Shown: in pieces, positions 52,093-63,477 of the stretch | Layout: every line of letters starts with the position of its first letter | Numbering within the stretch: the stretch's first letter is position 1 | Assembly: GCF_900128995.1 (NCBI RefSeq) | Contig: NZ_FQUE01000001.1 | Coordinates: forward strand, 62,001 to 126,000 | Source of the DNA: Loktanella atrilutea | Lineage (GTDB): Bacteria; Pseudomonadota; Alphaproteobacteria; Rhodobacterales; Rhodobacteraceae | Direction of reading: 5' to 3' | Length of the DNA: 64,000 nt | Position numbers and translations under genes: made by a program | Notes under the pieces: generated by a model | The model's input: only the letters and a program-made list of their open reading frames with translations | What the model was told of the DNA's origin: nothing | Database searches by the model: none

Positions 52093-53082
52093 CTAAAGGG
52101 TTTTGACGGTGACGCGGGCGGTATCGGCCGCGGCCTCTATGGACAGCGCATTGCGCAGGGGCAAGCCGAAGGCGGGGGCGGCGATTTCGAAGATATCGCC
52201 ATCCTGACAGGACAGTCCGGTCGCGAAGGACAGCGTTGCCGTGCCGAACATGTGGATATGGACGTCGCCGGGCTGGCAGAAGATGCCGTACTTGAAATGA
52301 TGGTGCTCGAGATTGCCGATGGTGTGGGACATGTTCGCCTCGCCACTGACGAAGGGCGCGTCGAAGATCGCCTGCCCATTGCGGATCACACGGCTGTAGC
52401 CCTGAATGTCCTGCGGCAGTTCGCCCACCAGCAATTCCGGCCCGACGGCGCAGGCCCGCAGCTTGGAATGGGCGAGGTAGAGGTAGTTCTGCTTCTCGGT
52501 CACGTGATCCGAAAACTCGTTTGCCAAGGCAAAGCCGACACGGAACGGCGTGCCGTCGGCGGCGATGACATAGATGCCGGCGATTTCCGGCTCTTCTCCA
52601 CCGTCCAGCGCGAAGGCGGGCGAGGGCAGGGGCGCGCCGGGGGCGATCAGCGCGTGACCTGTTCCCTTGTAGAACCACTCGGGCTGGACGCCGGGCGCGG
52701 TACCGGTCGGCTTGCCGCCCTCGATCCCCCAGCGGAACATCTTCATGGAATCCGTCTCGGCCTTGTCAGCCTTTTCATGCATCGCGGCGCGGGTGGAGGC
52801 GGAGCCGAGGTGCGTCAGGCCAGTGCCGGTCAGGTAGGTATGCGCGGGATCGTCGTGAAAAAGCGGCGGCAGCATCCGCCCTTCGGCATAGAGCGTCTCC
52901 AGATCGACATTCTCGCCCATGCCAAGCTGGCCGATCCTGTCGCGCAGGGACGTGGACTGCGCCGCGCATTCCATTGCCAGATCGTACAGCGACATTTCGG
53001 TCCTGACGGCGCAGGCCTGCGTGCCGTCGCGCGCGACAAGCTGGATGCCACCGGTGGCGGTGCGGTATTGGGACAGCAGCAT
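52093..53082 (-). CDS. gguC: GguC/AraD1 family protein (FAH superfamily), probable 2-keto-3-deoxy-arabonate dehydratase
   Basis: A 329-residue FAH-fold protein. GSASTRAAMHEKADKAETDSM and GTGHALIAPGAPLPSPAF match the GguC/AraD1 family first seen beside chvE-gguAB in Agrobacterium. Acidic and glutamate ligands (GGEEPEIAGIYVI) are consistent with a metal site. Here it falls between the transporter and a sugar-acid dehydratase, which supports the role of second dehydratase (keto-deoxy acid to 2-oxoglutaric semialdehyde). No DHDPS-type araD is seen in the window, so it is the only candidate for that step. It lies 3 bases downstream of the permease gene. Confidence 0.78.
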   Translation of the reverse strand: MLLSQYRTATGGIQLVARDGTQACAVRTEMSLYDLAMECAAQSTSLRDRIGQLGMGENVDLETLYAEGRMLPPLFHDDPAHTYLTGTGLTHLGSASTRAAMHEKADKAETDSMKMFRWGIEGGKPTGTAPGVQPEWFYKGTGHALIAPGAPLPSPAFALDGGEEPEIAGIYVIAADGTPFRVGFALANEFSDHVTEKQNYLYLAHSKLRACAVGPELLVGELPQDIQGYSRVIRNGQAIFDAPFVSGEANMSHTIGNLEHHHFKYGIFCQPGDVHIHMFGTATLSFATGLSCQDGDIFEIAAPAFGLPLRNALSIEAAADTARVTVKTL

Positions 53083-53085
53083 GGA

Positions 53086-54293
53086 TCAGGCCTTTCGCTT
53101 GTTCATCACGTCGAAGATCACGGCGGCCAGCAGGACGAGGCCCTTGATGCACTGTTGCCAGTCGATGCCGATGCCGAGGATCGACATGCCGTTGTTCATC
53201 ACCCCCATGATGAACGCCCCGATCACGGCCCCCACCACGGTGCCGACGCCACCGGCCATCGACGCGCCGCCGATGAAGACGGCGGCGATCACATCAAGCT
53301 CGAACCCCGCACCCGCCTTCGGCGTCGCCGTGTTCAGGCGGGCGGCGAAGACGAGGCCGGCCAGCGCCGCCAGCACGCCCATATTGGCGAAGGTCAGGAA
53401 GGTCAGGCGCGGCGCGTTGATGCCCGACAGCATCGCCGCCTTCTCGTTCCCGCCGATGGCATAGATGCGGCGGCCGATGGTCGTGCGGCTGGTGACGAAG
53501 GAATAGACCGCGATCAGCAGCGCCATGACGATGAAGACGTTCGGCAGCCCGCGGAAGTTCGCCATTAGGTAGCTGAGGTAGATCAGCGCCAAGAAGATCA
53601 GACCGTTCTTGGCAGCGAAGAAGACGAAGGGTTCCTCCACACTGCCGGTCTTGGCGGCCTCTGACCGGGACCGCACAGCGAGCAACAGGATGATGGAGGC
53701 CACGACGACGCCAATCGCCAGCGAAAACACGTTGGGCTTGCCGCTGCCGATCAGGTCGGGGATGAAGCCCGAAGCGATCAGCTGGAACTGACCCGGGAAT
53801 GGGCCGACGGACTGCCCGGCCAGCAGCCAAAGCGTCAGGCCTTTGAACACCAGCATGCCCGCGAGCGTCACGATGAAGCTGGGGATCTTGAAATAGGCGA
53901 CCCAGAACCCCTGCGCCATGCCGATCACGGCCCCGGCGAAGAGGCAGATGATCCCCGCCAGCAGGTAGGGGATGTCGAAGTTCACGATCATCACCGCCGC
54001 CAGCGCGCCGACGAAGCCCATGACGGACCCGACGCTCAGGTCGATGTGTCCCGCCACGATGATCAGCAGCATCCCGATCGCCATGATGATGATGTAGCTG
54101 TTCTGCAGGATCAGGTTCGTCAGGTTGACAGGCTTCAGCAGGATGCCACCCGTCGCGACCTGAAAGAACGCCATGATCGCGATCAGGGCGAAGAGGATGC
54201 CGTATTCGCGCATGTGACCGCGCAGGAAGGACCAGCTCGACTTGACCTGCACGGGCGGCAGGTCGGCGTTGTCCGGGTTGGTGGTCGTCTGGG

Positions 54294-54297
<4 letters not shown>
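53086..54297 (-). CDS. gguB: Multiple-sugar ABC transporter permease GguB
   Basis: A 403-residue permease of the ribose/xylose/galactose type. It has about ten helices; the core signature [20 protein letters not shown] is the usual sugar-permease motif and [19 protein letters not shown] is the EAA-like loop. It forms the channel used with ChvE and GguA. The gene overlaps gguA (ATGA). The long 403-residue size with an insertion at about 200-260 ([20 protein letters not shown]) agrees with GguB/XylH-like rather than RbsC. Confidence 0.93.
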
Positions 54298-55826
<1,529 letters not shown>

Positions 55827-55852
55827 GGCGCCCCCCGGTGCCCGCAATGGAT

Positions 55853-55894
55853 AAAAAGGGCCCCCGACCCGTGCCGTCAGCAGGTCAGGGGGCC
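55853..55894 (-). terminator. Attenuator-type terminator between chvE and gguA
   Basis: On the minus strand the stem GGCCCCC-T-GACC pairs with GGGTC-GGGGGCC and is followed by CTTTTT (55857-55853). It lies 45 bases after the chvE stop, so it likely ends most transcripts and lowers gguAB relative to chvE. Confidence 0.75.
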
Positions 55895-55939
55895 AGCGTC
55901 ACGGGCGGGACCAAAAGGCCCCGCCCCCGACAGGGAGGA

Positions 55940-57001
55940 TCACTTGATCTGGTCTTCGGTGTAGTAACCGCTGTCGATCAGCACGGACTGGATATTGTCC
56001 TTGGTCACGGCCACCGGCTCCAGCAGGTAGGCGGGCACGACCTTGACGCCGTTGTCATAGGTCTCGGTGTCGTTGATCTCGGGCTCCGAGTCGTTCAACA
56101 ACGCCTCGACCATGCCGACGGTGACGCGGGCCAGCTCGCGCGTGTCCTTGAAGATCGTCGAATACTGTTCGTCCGCCATGATCGACTTGACCGAGGGTAC
56201 TTCGGCGTCCTGACCGGACACGATCGGCATCTTCATGTCGCCAGAGCCGTAGCCCACGCCCTTGAGCGAGGACAGGATGCCGATGGACAGCCCGTCGTAG
56301 GGCGACAGGACCGCGTGGACCGGCTTGTCGGTGTAGTTGGCGGACAGCAGGTTATCCATGCGCGCCTGTGCGACTGATCCGTCCCAGCGCAGGGTGCCGA
56401 CCTGGTCCATGCCCATCTGGCCCGAGGGGATCACGATGTCGCCGCTGTCGATCAGGGGCTGCAGGACCGACATCGCGCCGTCGTAGAAGAAATAGGCGTT
56501 GTTGTCGTCCGGGCTGCCGCCGAACAGCTCCACGTTCCACGGCTTCTGGTCCGGGAAGCGTTCCTTCAGGCCGTCGACCAGCGTCGTCGCCTGCTGCACG
56601 CCGACCTTGAAGTTGTCGAAGGTGGCGTAATAGCTCACGTCGCCGGAGTCGCGGATCAGGCGGTCGTAGGCCACCACGTCGATGTCGGCGGCGGCGGCAT
56701 TGGCCAGCGCGTTCGACAGCGTCGTGCCGTCGATGGCGGCGATGACCAGAACGTCGACGCCCTTGGTGATCATGTTCTCGATCTGGGCGAGCTGGTTCGG
56801 AATGTCGTCCTCTGCGTACTGCAGGTCGACCTTGAACCCGGCCTCTTCGAACTGCTTGACCATGTTGTCACCGTCGGCGATCCAGCGCGCCGAGGATTTG
56901 GTCGGCATCGCGATGCCCACATAGCCCGCGTCCTGCGCCCAAGCGCCACCGGTCATGGCCACGAGTGCTGTCGTCGCCAGCATGGATTTAAAAATATTCA
57001 T
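55940..57001 (-). CDS. chvE: Multiple sugar-binding protein ChvE
   Basis: A 353-residue periplasmic binding protein. The signal peptide ([20 protein letters not shown], cut near WAQ) precedes [20 protein letters not shown] and [20 protein letters not shown], the ChvE signatures. Agrobacterium ChvE binds L-arabinose, D-galactose, D-xylose and others. It is the first gene of the sugar operon, with a divergent LysR gene 198 bases upstream, just as gbpR lies by chvE in Agrobacterium. The start has AGGGAGGAC upstream. Confidence 0.93.
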   Translation of the reverse strand: MNIFKSMLATTALVAMTGGAWAQDAGYVGIAMPTKSSARWIADGDNMVKQFEEAGFKVDLQYAEDDIPNQLAQIENMITKGVDVLVIAAIDGTTLSNALANAAAADIDVVAYDRLIRDSGDVSYYATFDNFKVGVQQATTLVDGLKERFPDQKPWNVELFGGSPDDNNAYFFYDGAMSVLQPLIDSGDIVIPSGQMGMDQVGTLRWDGSVAQARMDNLLSANYTDKPVHAVLSPYDGLSIGILSSLKGVGYGSGDMKMPIVSGQDAEVPSVKSIMADEQYSTIFKDTRELARVTVGMVEALLNDSEPEINDTETYDNGVKVVPAYLLEPVAVTKDNIQSVLIDSGYYTEDQIK

Positions 57002-57128
57002 GTCGTCCTCCCTTGTGCAGATCGGCTTCAGTTTCCCCCCGAGGACGCCCGCACGATTGTGTAAGCAGGGCCGATCCGGTGCAAACACGGTCTCCGCCTC
57101 TGTGCGGCGACCCTGCGCGTGACGGCTA

Positions 57129-57150
57129 TGTAAATCAAATTCATTTTACA
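57129..57150. promoter_or_regulatory. Putative GbpR-like LysR binding box
   Basis: TGTAAA (57129-57134) and TTTACA (57145-57150) form an inverted repeat with a 10-base gap and include a T-N11-A core. It sits in the divergent region between chvE and the LysR gene, 128 bases upstream of the chvE start and 50 bases upstream of the LysR gene, a usual LysR position. Confidence 0.6.
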
Positions 57151-57199
57151 CATCTGGATATGTCTTTCGTGATATGGCAGTCAGCGGTCAGGAGGCGCC

Positions 57200-58174
57200 A
57201 TGCCACAACCACAGGACAAGACAGCCGCCGCGCTGATCCGGGCCGGTCTGCGTCTGCCGCAGCTGCGCCTGCTGCTGGCCATCGCGGATATCGGGCAGAT
57301 CTCCGGCGCCGCGGCGCAGGTCGGCATGACGCAGCCTGCCGCGTCCCGTCTGTTGGCGGAACTGGAGCGGACTGCCGGTGCGCCGCTCTTTGACAGGCAT
57401 CCGCGCGGCGTGGTGTTGACACAGGCCGGTGCGTTGCTGGCACGGCGCGCGCGCAGCGCCCTGCGTGACATTGCGACGGCCTTTGCCGAGGTGGACATGC
57501 TGGCCAGCGGCGCGGGCGGCGTGGTGCGGATCGGCACCGTCACCGGGCCGGGGCTGGAACTGGTGCTGCCGTTGATCCGCGATATGCGCGTGACCTATCC
57601 GGAAATCGAATTCGACGTGACTGTCGACACCTCGGACATGCTGGCAGAGGCGCTGTTTGCCCATCGCATCGACTTCTACATCGGGCGGGTGCTGGCAAAT
57701 GTGAACCCGCGCGACGTAATCGTCCGCCATATCGGGCCGGAGCCGATCGCCCTGCTGGTGCGCAAGGACCACCCCTTGCTGCGCAAGACCAACCTGACGC
57801 TTCAGGATACGCTGGCGCATGACTGGGTCATGCAGGCGCCCGGCGGTCTGCTGCGCCGCGCGGTCGAGGCCTATCTTCTGCGCCATGACCTGCCGCCGCC
57901 GTCGCGGACCCTTTCGACATCCTCTCTGCTGCTGACGCTGGGCATCATTTCCGACACCAATGTCGTCGCACCGGTCGCGCGTTCGGTGGCGGACGTCCTC
58001 GTCTCGCCCGGGCGGATCAACGGCGATCTGCGGATTTTGGATGTCGCCGGCGACATGGCGGTCGATCCCTACGGTCTGGTGTCGCTGCGCGATGCGGCCC
58101 CGACGCCCGCCGTCGCCCGCATCATGACCCTGCTGGAGGATCGCATCCGCAACCGGGCCGCGCGGCCGGGCTGA
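57200..58174 (+). CDS. gbpR: LysR family regulator, GbpR-like
   Basis: A 324-residue LysR regulator. The winged helix has LLAIADIGQISGAAAQVGMT and TQPAASRLLAELERTAGAPL near residues 23-65, and the ligand-binding part runs to the end (VRIGTVTGPGLELVLPLIRD). Divergent from chvE, which matches GbpR of Agrobacterium, the activator of chvE for arabinose, galactose and fucose. AGGAGG precedes the start. The symbol is by context; orthology was not tested. Confidence 0.85.
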   Translation: MPQPQDKTAAALIRAGLRLPQLRLLLAIADIGQISGAAAQVGMTQPAASRLLAELERTAGAPLFDRHPRGVVLTQAGALLARRARSALRDIATAFAEVDMLASGAGGVVRIGTVTGPGLELVLPLIRDMRVTYPEIEFDVTVDTSDMLAEALFAHRIDFYIGRVLANVNPRDVIVRHIGPEPIALLVRKDHPLLRKTNLTLQDTLAHDWVMQAPGGLLRRAVEAYLLRHDLPPPSRTLSTSSLLLTLGIISDTNVVAPVARSVADVLVSPGRINGDLRILDVAGDMAVDPYGLVSLRDAAPTPAVARIMTLLEDRIRNRAARPG

Positions 58175-58312
58175 CGCGGCGGGGCAGGGGCCGACCGGTT
58201 CCGCCAAGCCACAGGTGCCAATGCGCAATGAGGCCTGTGCGCAATCGCGCGTTGCTCCGGGCGGCGTGCTGTGGCATTTCAGGGGCAATCATTGCGAACG
58301 GAAGTAAAGACT

Positions 58313-58966
58313 TTGGCAAACTTCGATGCCCGCCGCACGATGATGGTCGACACTCAGGTGCGACCCTCTGACGTGACCAAATTCCCGATCATCGACGCGA
58401 TGCTGTCCGTGCCGCGCGAGGACTTCGTGCCGACCTCCCTGCGCGAGGCCGCCTACGTGGGCGAGAACCTGATGCTGCCGGGTGGGCGCACGATGCTGGA
58501 ACCCCGCACGCTGGCCAAGATGCTGGACGCGCTGGACGTGCAGCCTGCGGATGTCATGCTGGATGTGGGCTGCGGCCTTGGCTATTCCACCGCCGTCGCG
58601 GCACGGATCGTGTCGTTCGTCGTCGGGCTGGAGGATGACGCCGATCGCGCCGCCGAAGCGCAGTCGAACCTGTCAGATGCCGGGATCGACAATGCCGCCG
58701 TGATGACGGGCCCGCTGGCCGAGGGCGTGGCCAAGTCCGGTCCCTACGACGCCATCATCGTCCACGGCGCGGTCGAGGTCGTGCCGGACGCGCTGACTGA
58801 CCAACTGCGCCCCGGTGGCCGGATCGCCGCTCTGTTTTCAGAAGGAGCATTGGGCACCGTGCGGATCGGGCTGAAGTCCGACGGCGGCGTGACATGGCGC
58901 TATGCCTTCAATGCCGGCGCGCCGACGCTCGCGGGGTTCACCCGCGACCGGACGTTCGCGCTGTGA
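58313..58966 (+). CDS. pcm: Protein-L-isoaspartate O-methyltransferase
   Basis: A 217-residue SAM methyltransferase for repair of isoaspartyl residues. [40 protein letters not shown] and the SAM motif [19 protein letters not shown] are present. I start at TTG 58313 (GGAAG eight bases upstream), giving [20 protein letters not shown], the normal N terminus; an upstream ATG would add 14 unmatched residues. The tolC gene begins at the last base of its stop (TGATG), so the two are translationally coupled. Confidence 0.9.
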   Translation: MANFDARRTMMVDTQVRPSDVTKFPIIDAMLSVPREDFVPTSLREAAYVGENLMLPGGRTMLEPRTLAKMLDALDVQPADVMLDVGCGLGYSTAVAARIVSFVVGLEDDADRAAEAQSNLSDAGIDNAAVMTGPLAEGVAKSGPYDAIIVHGAVEVVPDALTDQLRPGGRIAALFSEGALGTVRIGLKSDGGVTWRYAFNAGAPTLAGFTRDRTFAL

Positions 58967-60327
58967 TGGCCCGCCGGTTACTGCGGCAGGGGGTGGCGAT
59001 CGTCTGCCTCGCCCTGTCCGCGACGGCACTCTCGGCCGAGACCCTGGCCCAGACGCTGACCGACGCCTACACCAACTCCGGCCTGTTGGCGCAGAACCGT
59101 GCGGTCTTGCGTGCGGCGGACGAGGATGTGGCACTTGCTACGTCCCGCCTCTTGCCGGTGATCAGCTGGGCCGCCACCGCCGCCAGTCAGGCGCCGCGCC
59201 TGCCGTCGGCCGACACGATCACCGCGCAGATCAGCCTGAACGCGGACCTGACCCTGTTTGACGGCGGTGCCAACCGGATGGGCCGCGAGGCGCAGAAGGA
59301 ACTCGTCCTGGCGACGCGCGAATCCCTGCGGGACGTCGAACAGCAGGTTCTGCTGCGCGCCGTGCAAGCCTATAATTCGGTCCGCAGCACTGCCGAGTTC
59401 ATCAACCTGCGTCAGAACAACCTGCGCGTCCTGCAACAGGAACTGCGCGCCGCGCAGGACCGGTTCGACGTGGGCGAGGTGACGCGCACCGACGTGGCAC
59501 TGGCACAGGCCAGCGTGGCTTCGGCGCAAAGCCTTCTGGCCTCTGCGCGCGGCGACGCGGAACAGGCTGCGGCGGAATTTGCCGTGGCGGTCGGGCGTAA
59601 GCCCGGAACGCTGGCCGCTGTCGCGCCCGCACCCGTGTCCCGCAGCGAAGGCGAAGCCGAGTCGCTGGCCGTTCGCAACCATCCGCAGGTTCTGCAGGCC
59701 CAGCATTCCGTGATGGTCCGCGAAATCGGGATCAAGGTGGCGGAAGCGGCCTATGTGCCCAACGCGACCCTGTCCGGTCGGGTCGGCGTCGATGCCAACT
59801 CCGGCGTCGTCGGGCGGTCCGTGACGCTTTCGCTGGGCGGGCCAATCTACAACGGCGGCGCCTTGCCCGCTGCCGTCCGTCAGGCACAGGCCCAGCGCGA
59901 TCAGGCGCGCGCCGGCCTTCACCTCGCCTCTCTCGGGGTGATCCAGCAGGTCTCGAATTCCTACGCCGTCCTGCAGGCCGCGCGTGCGTCGTTGCAATCG
60001 ACAGATGAACAGGTGCGCGCCGCGCGTGTGGCCTTCGAGGGGATTCGCGAAGAGGCGACCCTTGGCGCGCGCACGACACTGGACGTGCTGAACGCCGAAC
60101 AGAACCTGCTGAACGCCCGCGCCAACGTCATCACGGCGCAAGAGGCGGAAGTGAATGCCTCTTATGCCGTCCTGTCGGCCGTCGGCCTGCTGACGGCAGA
60201 GCATCTGAAGCTGCCGGTGCAGCAATACGACCCCGCAGCCTACTACAACCTCGTGAAGGATGCGCCGGCGGCGCTGTCCGAACAGGGGCAGGCGCTGGAC
60301 CGTGTCCTGCGGGCCATCGGACAATAA
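58966..60327 (+). CDS. tolC: TolC family outer-membrane channel protein
   Basis: A 453-residue outer-membrane efflux protein. The signal peptide (about residues 1-24, ending LSAETL) precedes TLTDAYTNSGLLAQNRAVLR. Two OEP repeats follow, each an alpha-helical barrel hairpin: NADLTLFDGGANRMG and SLGGPIYNGGALPAAVRQAQ mark the beta/loop junctions. It could serve the RND pump, the EmrAB-like pump or type I secretion. It is coupled to pcm. The C terminus has the family tail region LNAEQNLLNARANVITAQEA. Confidence 0.94.
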   Translation: MARRLLRQGVAIVCLALSATALSAETLAQTLTDAYTNSGLLAQNRAVLRAADEDVALATSRLLPVISWAATAASQAPRLPSADTITAQISLNADLTLFDGGANRMGREAQKELVLATRESLRDVEQQVLLRAVQAYNSVRSTAEFINLRQNNLRVLQQELRAAQDRFDVGEVTRTDVALAQASVASAQSLLASARGDAEQAAAEFAVAVGRKPGTLAAVAPAPVSRSEGEAESLAVRNHPQVLQAQHSVMVREIGIKVAEAAYVPNATLSGRVGVDANSGVVGRSVTLSLGGPIYNGGALPAAVRQAQAQRDQARAGLHLASLGVIQQVSNSYAVLQAARASLQSTDEQVRAARVAFEGIREEATLGARTTLDVLNAEQNLLNARANVITAQEAEVNASYAVLSAVGLLTAEHLKLPVQQYDPAAYYNLVKDAPAALSEQGQALDRVLRAIGQ

Positions 60328-60404
60328 CGCGGCCAGCAGTCCTGGTTGTTTGGCCACGGATTTGGGCGTAGTCTGGTGTCGTGGGCAAAATGCAGGGGCA
60401 CGTC

Positions 60405-61373
60405 ATGTCTGATCCGATGACCAACGTCGAAATCGAGGATGTCCTGTCGTCCATCCGGCGTCTTGTGGCGGATGGTAGTCAACCTGCCGCACCGCGGCCG
60501 ACACCGCCGCGCACGCCGAAACTTGTGCTGACTCCCGCCCTGCGCGTCGATACCCCGGTCGAGGGCCAGACCGCGGAAGAGCCGCAGGCCCCGGCAGAGG
60601 CGGCACCCATCGTCCTTGGGCAGCGCGACCGTATCGCACGGTCCGTCCGCGTCAGGGCCGCAACGGAGGCGCCGGCTGCCCCGACCCCCATTGACGAACC
60701 GGCGGCCAAGGTGCCGGACCGATTAAGCCTGCTGGCAACTATTGCAGAGCTTGAGGCCGCAGTACGCGAGCAGGCCGACGAATGGGAACCCGACGGCACG
60801 GGCACGCAAACCGATCCGGGCTGGGCGCGCGCCGTCTTTCGCGGGCCCACCGGCGTGGGCGACGACGATTCGCTCGACGATGACTTCGATCCGGCCTTCC
60901 TCGATGAGGATGATCGACCAGACCATATGCCGGACGATGCCGCCGATCCGCAGGAAGACGACCTTGCACCCGCACCGGCAGACGCGGGTGCCTGGCCACC
61001 GACCCTGGTCGAGGCGGCGCGGCGTTACGGCGACGCACCCGAGGCGGATGCGGTGCCCGAGTTCCGCCATCACCGGTCTGAAAACGTCGTGCGCCCCAAT
61101 GCGACGCACAAGGCAGATGCGGCAACCCAACCCGACGAGGGGTTTCAGGACGACCTGATCGGAGGTCCCGATCTGGGCACCGATCCGGAGGATCCCCTGA
61201 ACCGGTATCTGAACGGTGCGGGCCTGATCGACGAAGATACGTTGCGAGAGATGGTGCGCCAGATCGTGCGCGACGAACTGCAGGGCAAGCTGGGTGAGCG
61301 GATTACGCATAACGTCCGCAAGCTTGTCCGACGCGAGATTCACCGGGTTCTGACGACCCAGGATTTCGACTAG
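60405..61373 (+). CDS. DUF2497 protein, PopZ-like
   Basis: A 322-residue acidic, mostly disordered protein. The N-terminal helix [17 protein letters not shown] and the C-terminal helices [40 protein letters not shown] and [18 protein letters not shown] are the conserved parts of DUF2497, to which PopZ, the polar organising protein of Caulobacter, belongs. Between them is a proline- and aspartate-rich linker, longer than in PopZ. The ATG at 60405 has CAGGGG six bases upstream. Its 3' end overlaps convergent cobQ by four bases (CTAG). Confidence 0.82.
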   Translation: MSDPMTNVEIEDVLSSIRRLVADGSQPAAPRPTPPRTPKLVLTPALRVDTPVEGQTAEEPQAPAEAAPIVLGQRDRIARSVRVRAATEAPAAPTPIDEPAAKVPDRLSLLATIAELEAAVREQADEWEPDGTGTQTDPGWARAVFRGPTGVGDDDSLDDDFDPAFLDEDDRPDHMPDDAADPQEDDLAPAPADAGAWPPTLVEAARRYGDAPEADAVPEFRHHRSENVVRPNATHKADAATQPDEGFQDDLIGGPDLGTDPEDPLNRYLNGAGLIDEDTLREMVRQIVRDELQGKLGERITHNVRKLVRREIHRVLTTQDFD

Positions 61374-62827
61374 CGCCTAACCTCTGCCGCCAGATCGATG
61401 ATGCGGTCCACGTCCAGATGCGCCGTGACGTGGTCGGCCAGGGCATCCAGCGTCGTCTGGACCGTTCCGCCGTAATCGCCGGCTTCGACCGTCTTGCCGA
61501 AGCGTCCCAGATAGGACGTGCGAAAGGCATCAGCGGCAAAGAGCCCGTGCAGATAGCAACCCATCACCCGACCGTCGGCGCTTTGTGCGCCCTCCGTGTG
61601 CCCGTCAAGGGCCAGCCACGCGCGGGCTTGATCTGGCCCGGTCGTCTGCCCCATGTGAATTTCGTAGCCGGATACCGGGTCCCCGGTCGGCAGGTAGGTC
61701 GCCTGCGCCAGCGCCAGCCGCTTGCGCGGCCCCATGACTGTGACGATATCCAGATGCCCTAGTCCCGGGACGCTTGCGGGTGGTCCCTCGATCCCCTCCG
61801 GATCGTCGATCCGACGGCCCAGCATCTGATAGCCGCCGCACAGCCCCAGCACGTGCCCCCCACGACGGATGTGCGCCGCCAGATCGACGTCCCAGCCCTG
61901 TGCACGAAAATGCGCAAGGTCCGCGATTGTCGATTTCGACCCGGGCAGCAGGATCAGATCCGCGTCGAGGGGCAGGGGGCGTCCCTCGGGCACGATGTCC
62001 ACGCTGACATCGGGTGTCGTCGACAGCGGGTCGAGGTCGTCGAAATTTGCGATCCGGTTCAGCCGCGGCACCACGACGCGGAGCGGCCCGCCGGGTCGGC
62101 TGGCAATGTCCATCACGTCCTCCGCCGGCAGGCGCCAGGCGTCCGCGAACCACGGCAGGATGCCAAGCGGCTGCCAGCCAGTGCGGTCGGCAATGACCTC
62201 CATCCCCGCCGCGAAGAGCGTAGGATCGCCACGGAACTTGTTGATTGCGAAGCCTTTCACCAGTGCAAGGTCGGACGGGTCCAGCACCGCATGCGTGCCG
62301 ACCATCTGCGCGATGACGCCGCCGCGGTCGATGTCGCCGATCAGGATTACAGGCACCCGCGCCGCCTGCGCGAACCCCATGTTGGCGATGTCCCCTTGTC
62401 GCAGGTTGACCTCTGCCGGGCTGCCGGCGCCTTCGACGATAATCAGATCGCAGGTTTCGGCCAGCCGATGAAAGCTGTCCAGAACCTCTGGCAGCAACCG
62501 CGCTTTCATCAGGCCGTAGTCGCGGGCCTGCACCGTGGCGATGCGCTGCCCGCGCAGAATGACCTGCGCGCCGATGTCTGTCTCGGGCTTCAGAAGGACC
62601 GGGTTCATGTCGACGACCGGGTCGCGCCCGCAGGCGAGGGCTTGCAGCGCCTGGGCGCGGCCGATCTCTCCGCCGTCCACGGTCACGGCGGCATTGTTCG
62701 ACATATTCTGCGGTTTGAAGGGGGCGACGCGCAGGCCGGCACGCGTCGCCGCGCGTACCAGCCCCGCGACCAGCATCGACTTGCCGACATTCGATCCGGC
62801 GCCCTGTATCATGATGGCCTTGGTCAT
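61370..62827 (-). CDS. cobQ: Cobyric acid synthase
   Basis: A 485-residue amidotransferase of cobalamin synthesis that amidates adenosyl-cobyrinic a,c-diamide. The N-terminal P-loop-type motif [20 protein letters not shown] is followed by [14 protein letters not shown], and the glutaminase part holds the nucleophile cysteine in [20 protein letters not shown] and the histidine in [11 protein letters not shown]. The start 62827 gives [13 protein letters not shown], with the frame further upstream running into a hairpin region. No other cob genes lie in the window. Confidence 0.96.
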   Translation of the reverse strand: MTKAIMIQGAGSNVGKSMLVAGLVRAATRAGLRVAPFKPQNMSNNAAVTVDGGEIGRAQALQALACGRDPVVDMNPVLLKPETDIGAQVILRGQRIATVQARDYGLMKARLLPEVLDSFHRLAETCDLIIVEGAGSPAEVNLRQGDIANMGFAQAARVPVILIGDIDRGGVIAQMVGTHAVLDPSDLALVKGFAINKFRGDPTLFAAGMEVIADRTGWQPLGILPWFADAWRLPAEDVMDIASRPGGPLRVVVPRLNRIANFDDLDPLSTTPDVSVDIVPEGRPLPLDADLILLPGSKSTIADLAHFRAQGWDVDLAAHIRRGGHVLGLCGGYQMLGRRIDDPEGIEGPPASVPGLGHLDIVTVMGPRKRLALAQATYLPTGDPVSGYEIHMGQTTGPDQARAWLALDGHTEGAQSADGRVMGCYLHGLFAADAFRTSYLGRFGKTVEAGDYGGTVQTTLDALADHVTAHLDVDRIIDLAAEVRR

Positions 62828-62869
62828 CGGCGGTTCCCCCTGCTGCTGCCCGTCAGTGGCACAGCGCAC

Positions 62870-62902
62870 AAAAAAACGCGACCCTGGCAGGGGCCGCGTT
62901 TT
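62870..62902 (-). terminator. Terminator of the DUF6280-like gene
   Basis: AAAACGCG and CGCGTTTT (62895-62902 with 62873-62880) form a hairpin with inner CCC/GGG pairing; on the minus strand it ends in seven Ts. It begins 22 bases after the stop of the small gene and 43 bases before the cobQ start. Confidence 0.85.
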
Positions 62903-62923
62903 CAAGTCGGATCGAAGCGGAAA

Positions 62924-63250
62924 TCAGGCGGCGCGTGCATCCTGTTCGGCAGCATTGCGGCGCTCGCTCTCTTCGCGCGACAGCGCGACAGAGGTGCGCA
63001 CACCCTTGCCCACGAACTCCATCAGGCCGGACACGACCCGTTCATTCGGGTCGATACCGGCACATGACAGCACCTCGCGGCCATCGCGCGACCGCGCCCA
63101 GCGGGCGATCTGCTCGGGGCCGTTTCCATACTTCTTGTCATCCGCGATGGCATCATCCAAGGCAGCCAGAACGACCGCAGCAAAAAGCTTGCGGGCGCGA
63201 TTGCCCTGTTCGTTGTTGAACGCTGTGCCGTCGACGAAATCTCTCATCAT
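62924..63250 (-). CDS. DUF6280-like small protein
   Basis: A 108-residue soluble, largely helical protein: FVDGTAFNNEQGNRARKLFA, AVVLAALDDAIADDKKYGNG, ARWARSRDGREVLSCAGIDP, then GLMEFVGKGVRTSVAL. I recognise it as DUF6280, common in Rhodobacteraceae and without known function. Two ATGs are adjacent (63250 and 63247); GAAGGA lies three or six bases upstream, so the second is slightly better placed. A strong terminator follows. The gene is the only one between cobQ and efp. Confidence 0.82.
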   Translation of the reverse strand: MMRDFVDGTAFNNEQGNRARKLFAAVVLAALDDAIADDKKYGNGPEQIARWARSRDGREVLSCAGIDPNERVVSGLMEFVGKGVRTSVALSREESERRNAAEQDARAA

Positions 63251-63396
63251 GGGTCCTTCTCGTTTTTTTTCGCTCTTGTGGTTTCGGCGAGTGGCCCCTT
63301 ATGCCTGACCAAAGGCGATTCGGGGACCCTCTTTTGGAATGCCTGCCATGTGCGCAGTGCATGGCAGAGGAGCGGGTAACAGCCTATTTAGTCGCC

Positions 63397-63425
63397 TTGC
63401 CAGACGAACCTACGCCAGATATAGA
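63397..63425 (+). promoter_or_regulatory. Sigma-70 promoter of efp
   Basis: TTGCCA (63397-63402), a 17-base spacer and TATAGA (63420-63425) give a strong housekeeping promoter 53 bases upstream of the start codon of efp. Confidence 0.65.
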
Positions 63426-63477
63426 CCGCGTCACATCTGCATCAAGCGCACGCTACATTTTTGACACGAAGTGACCC

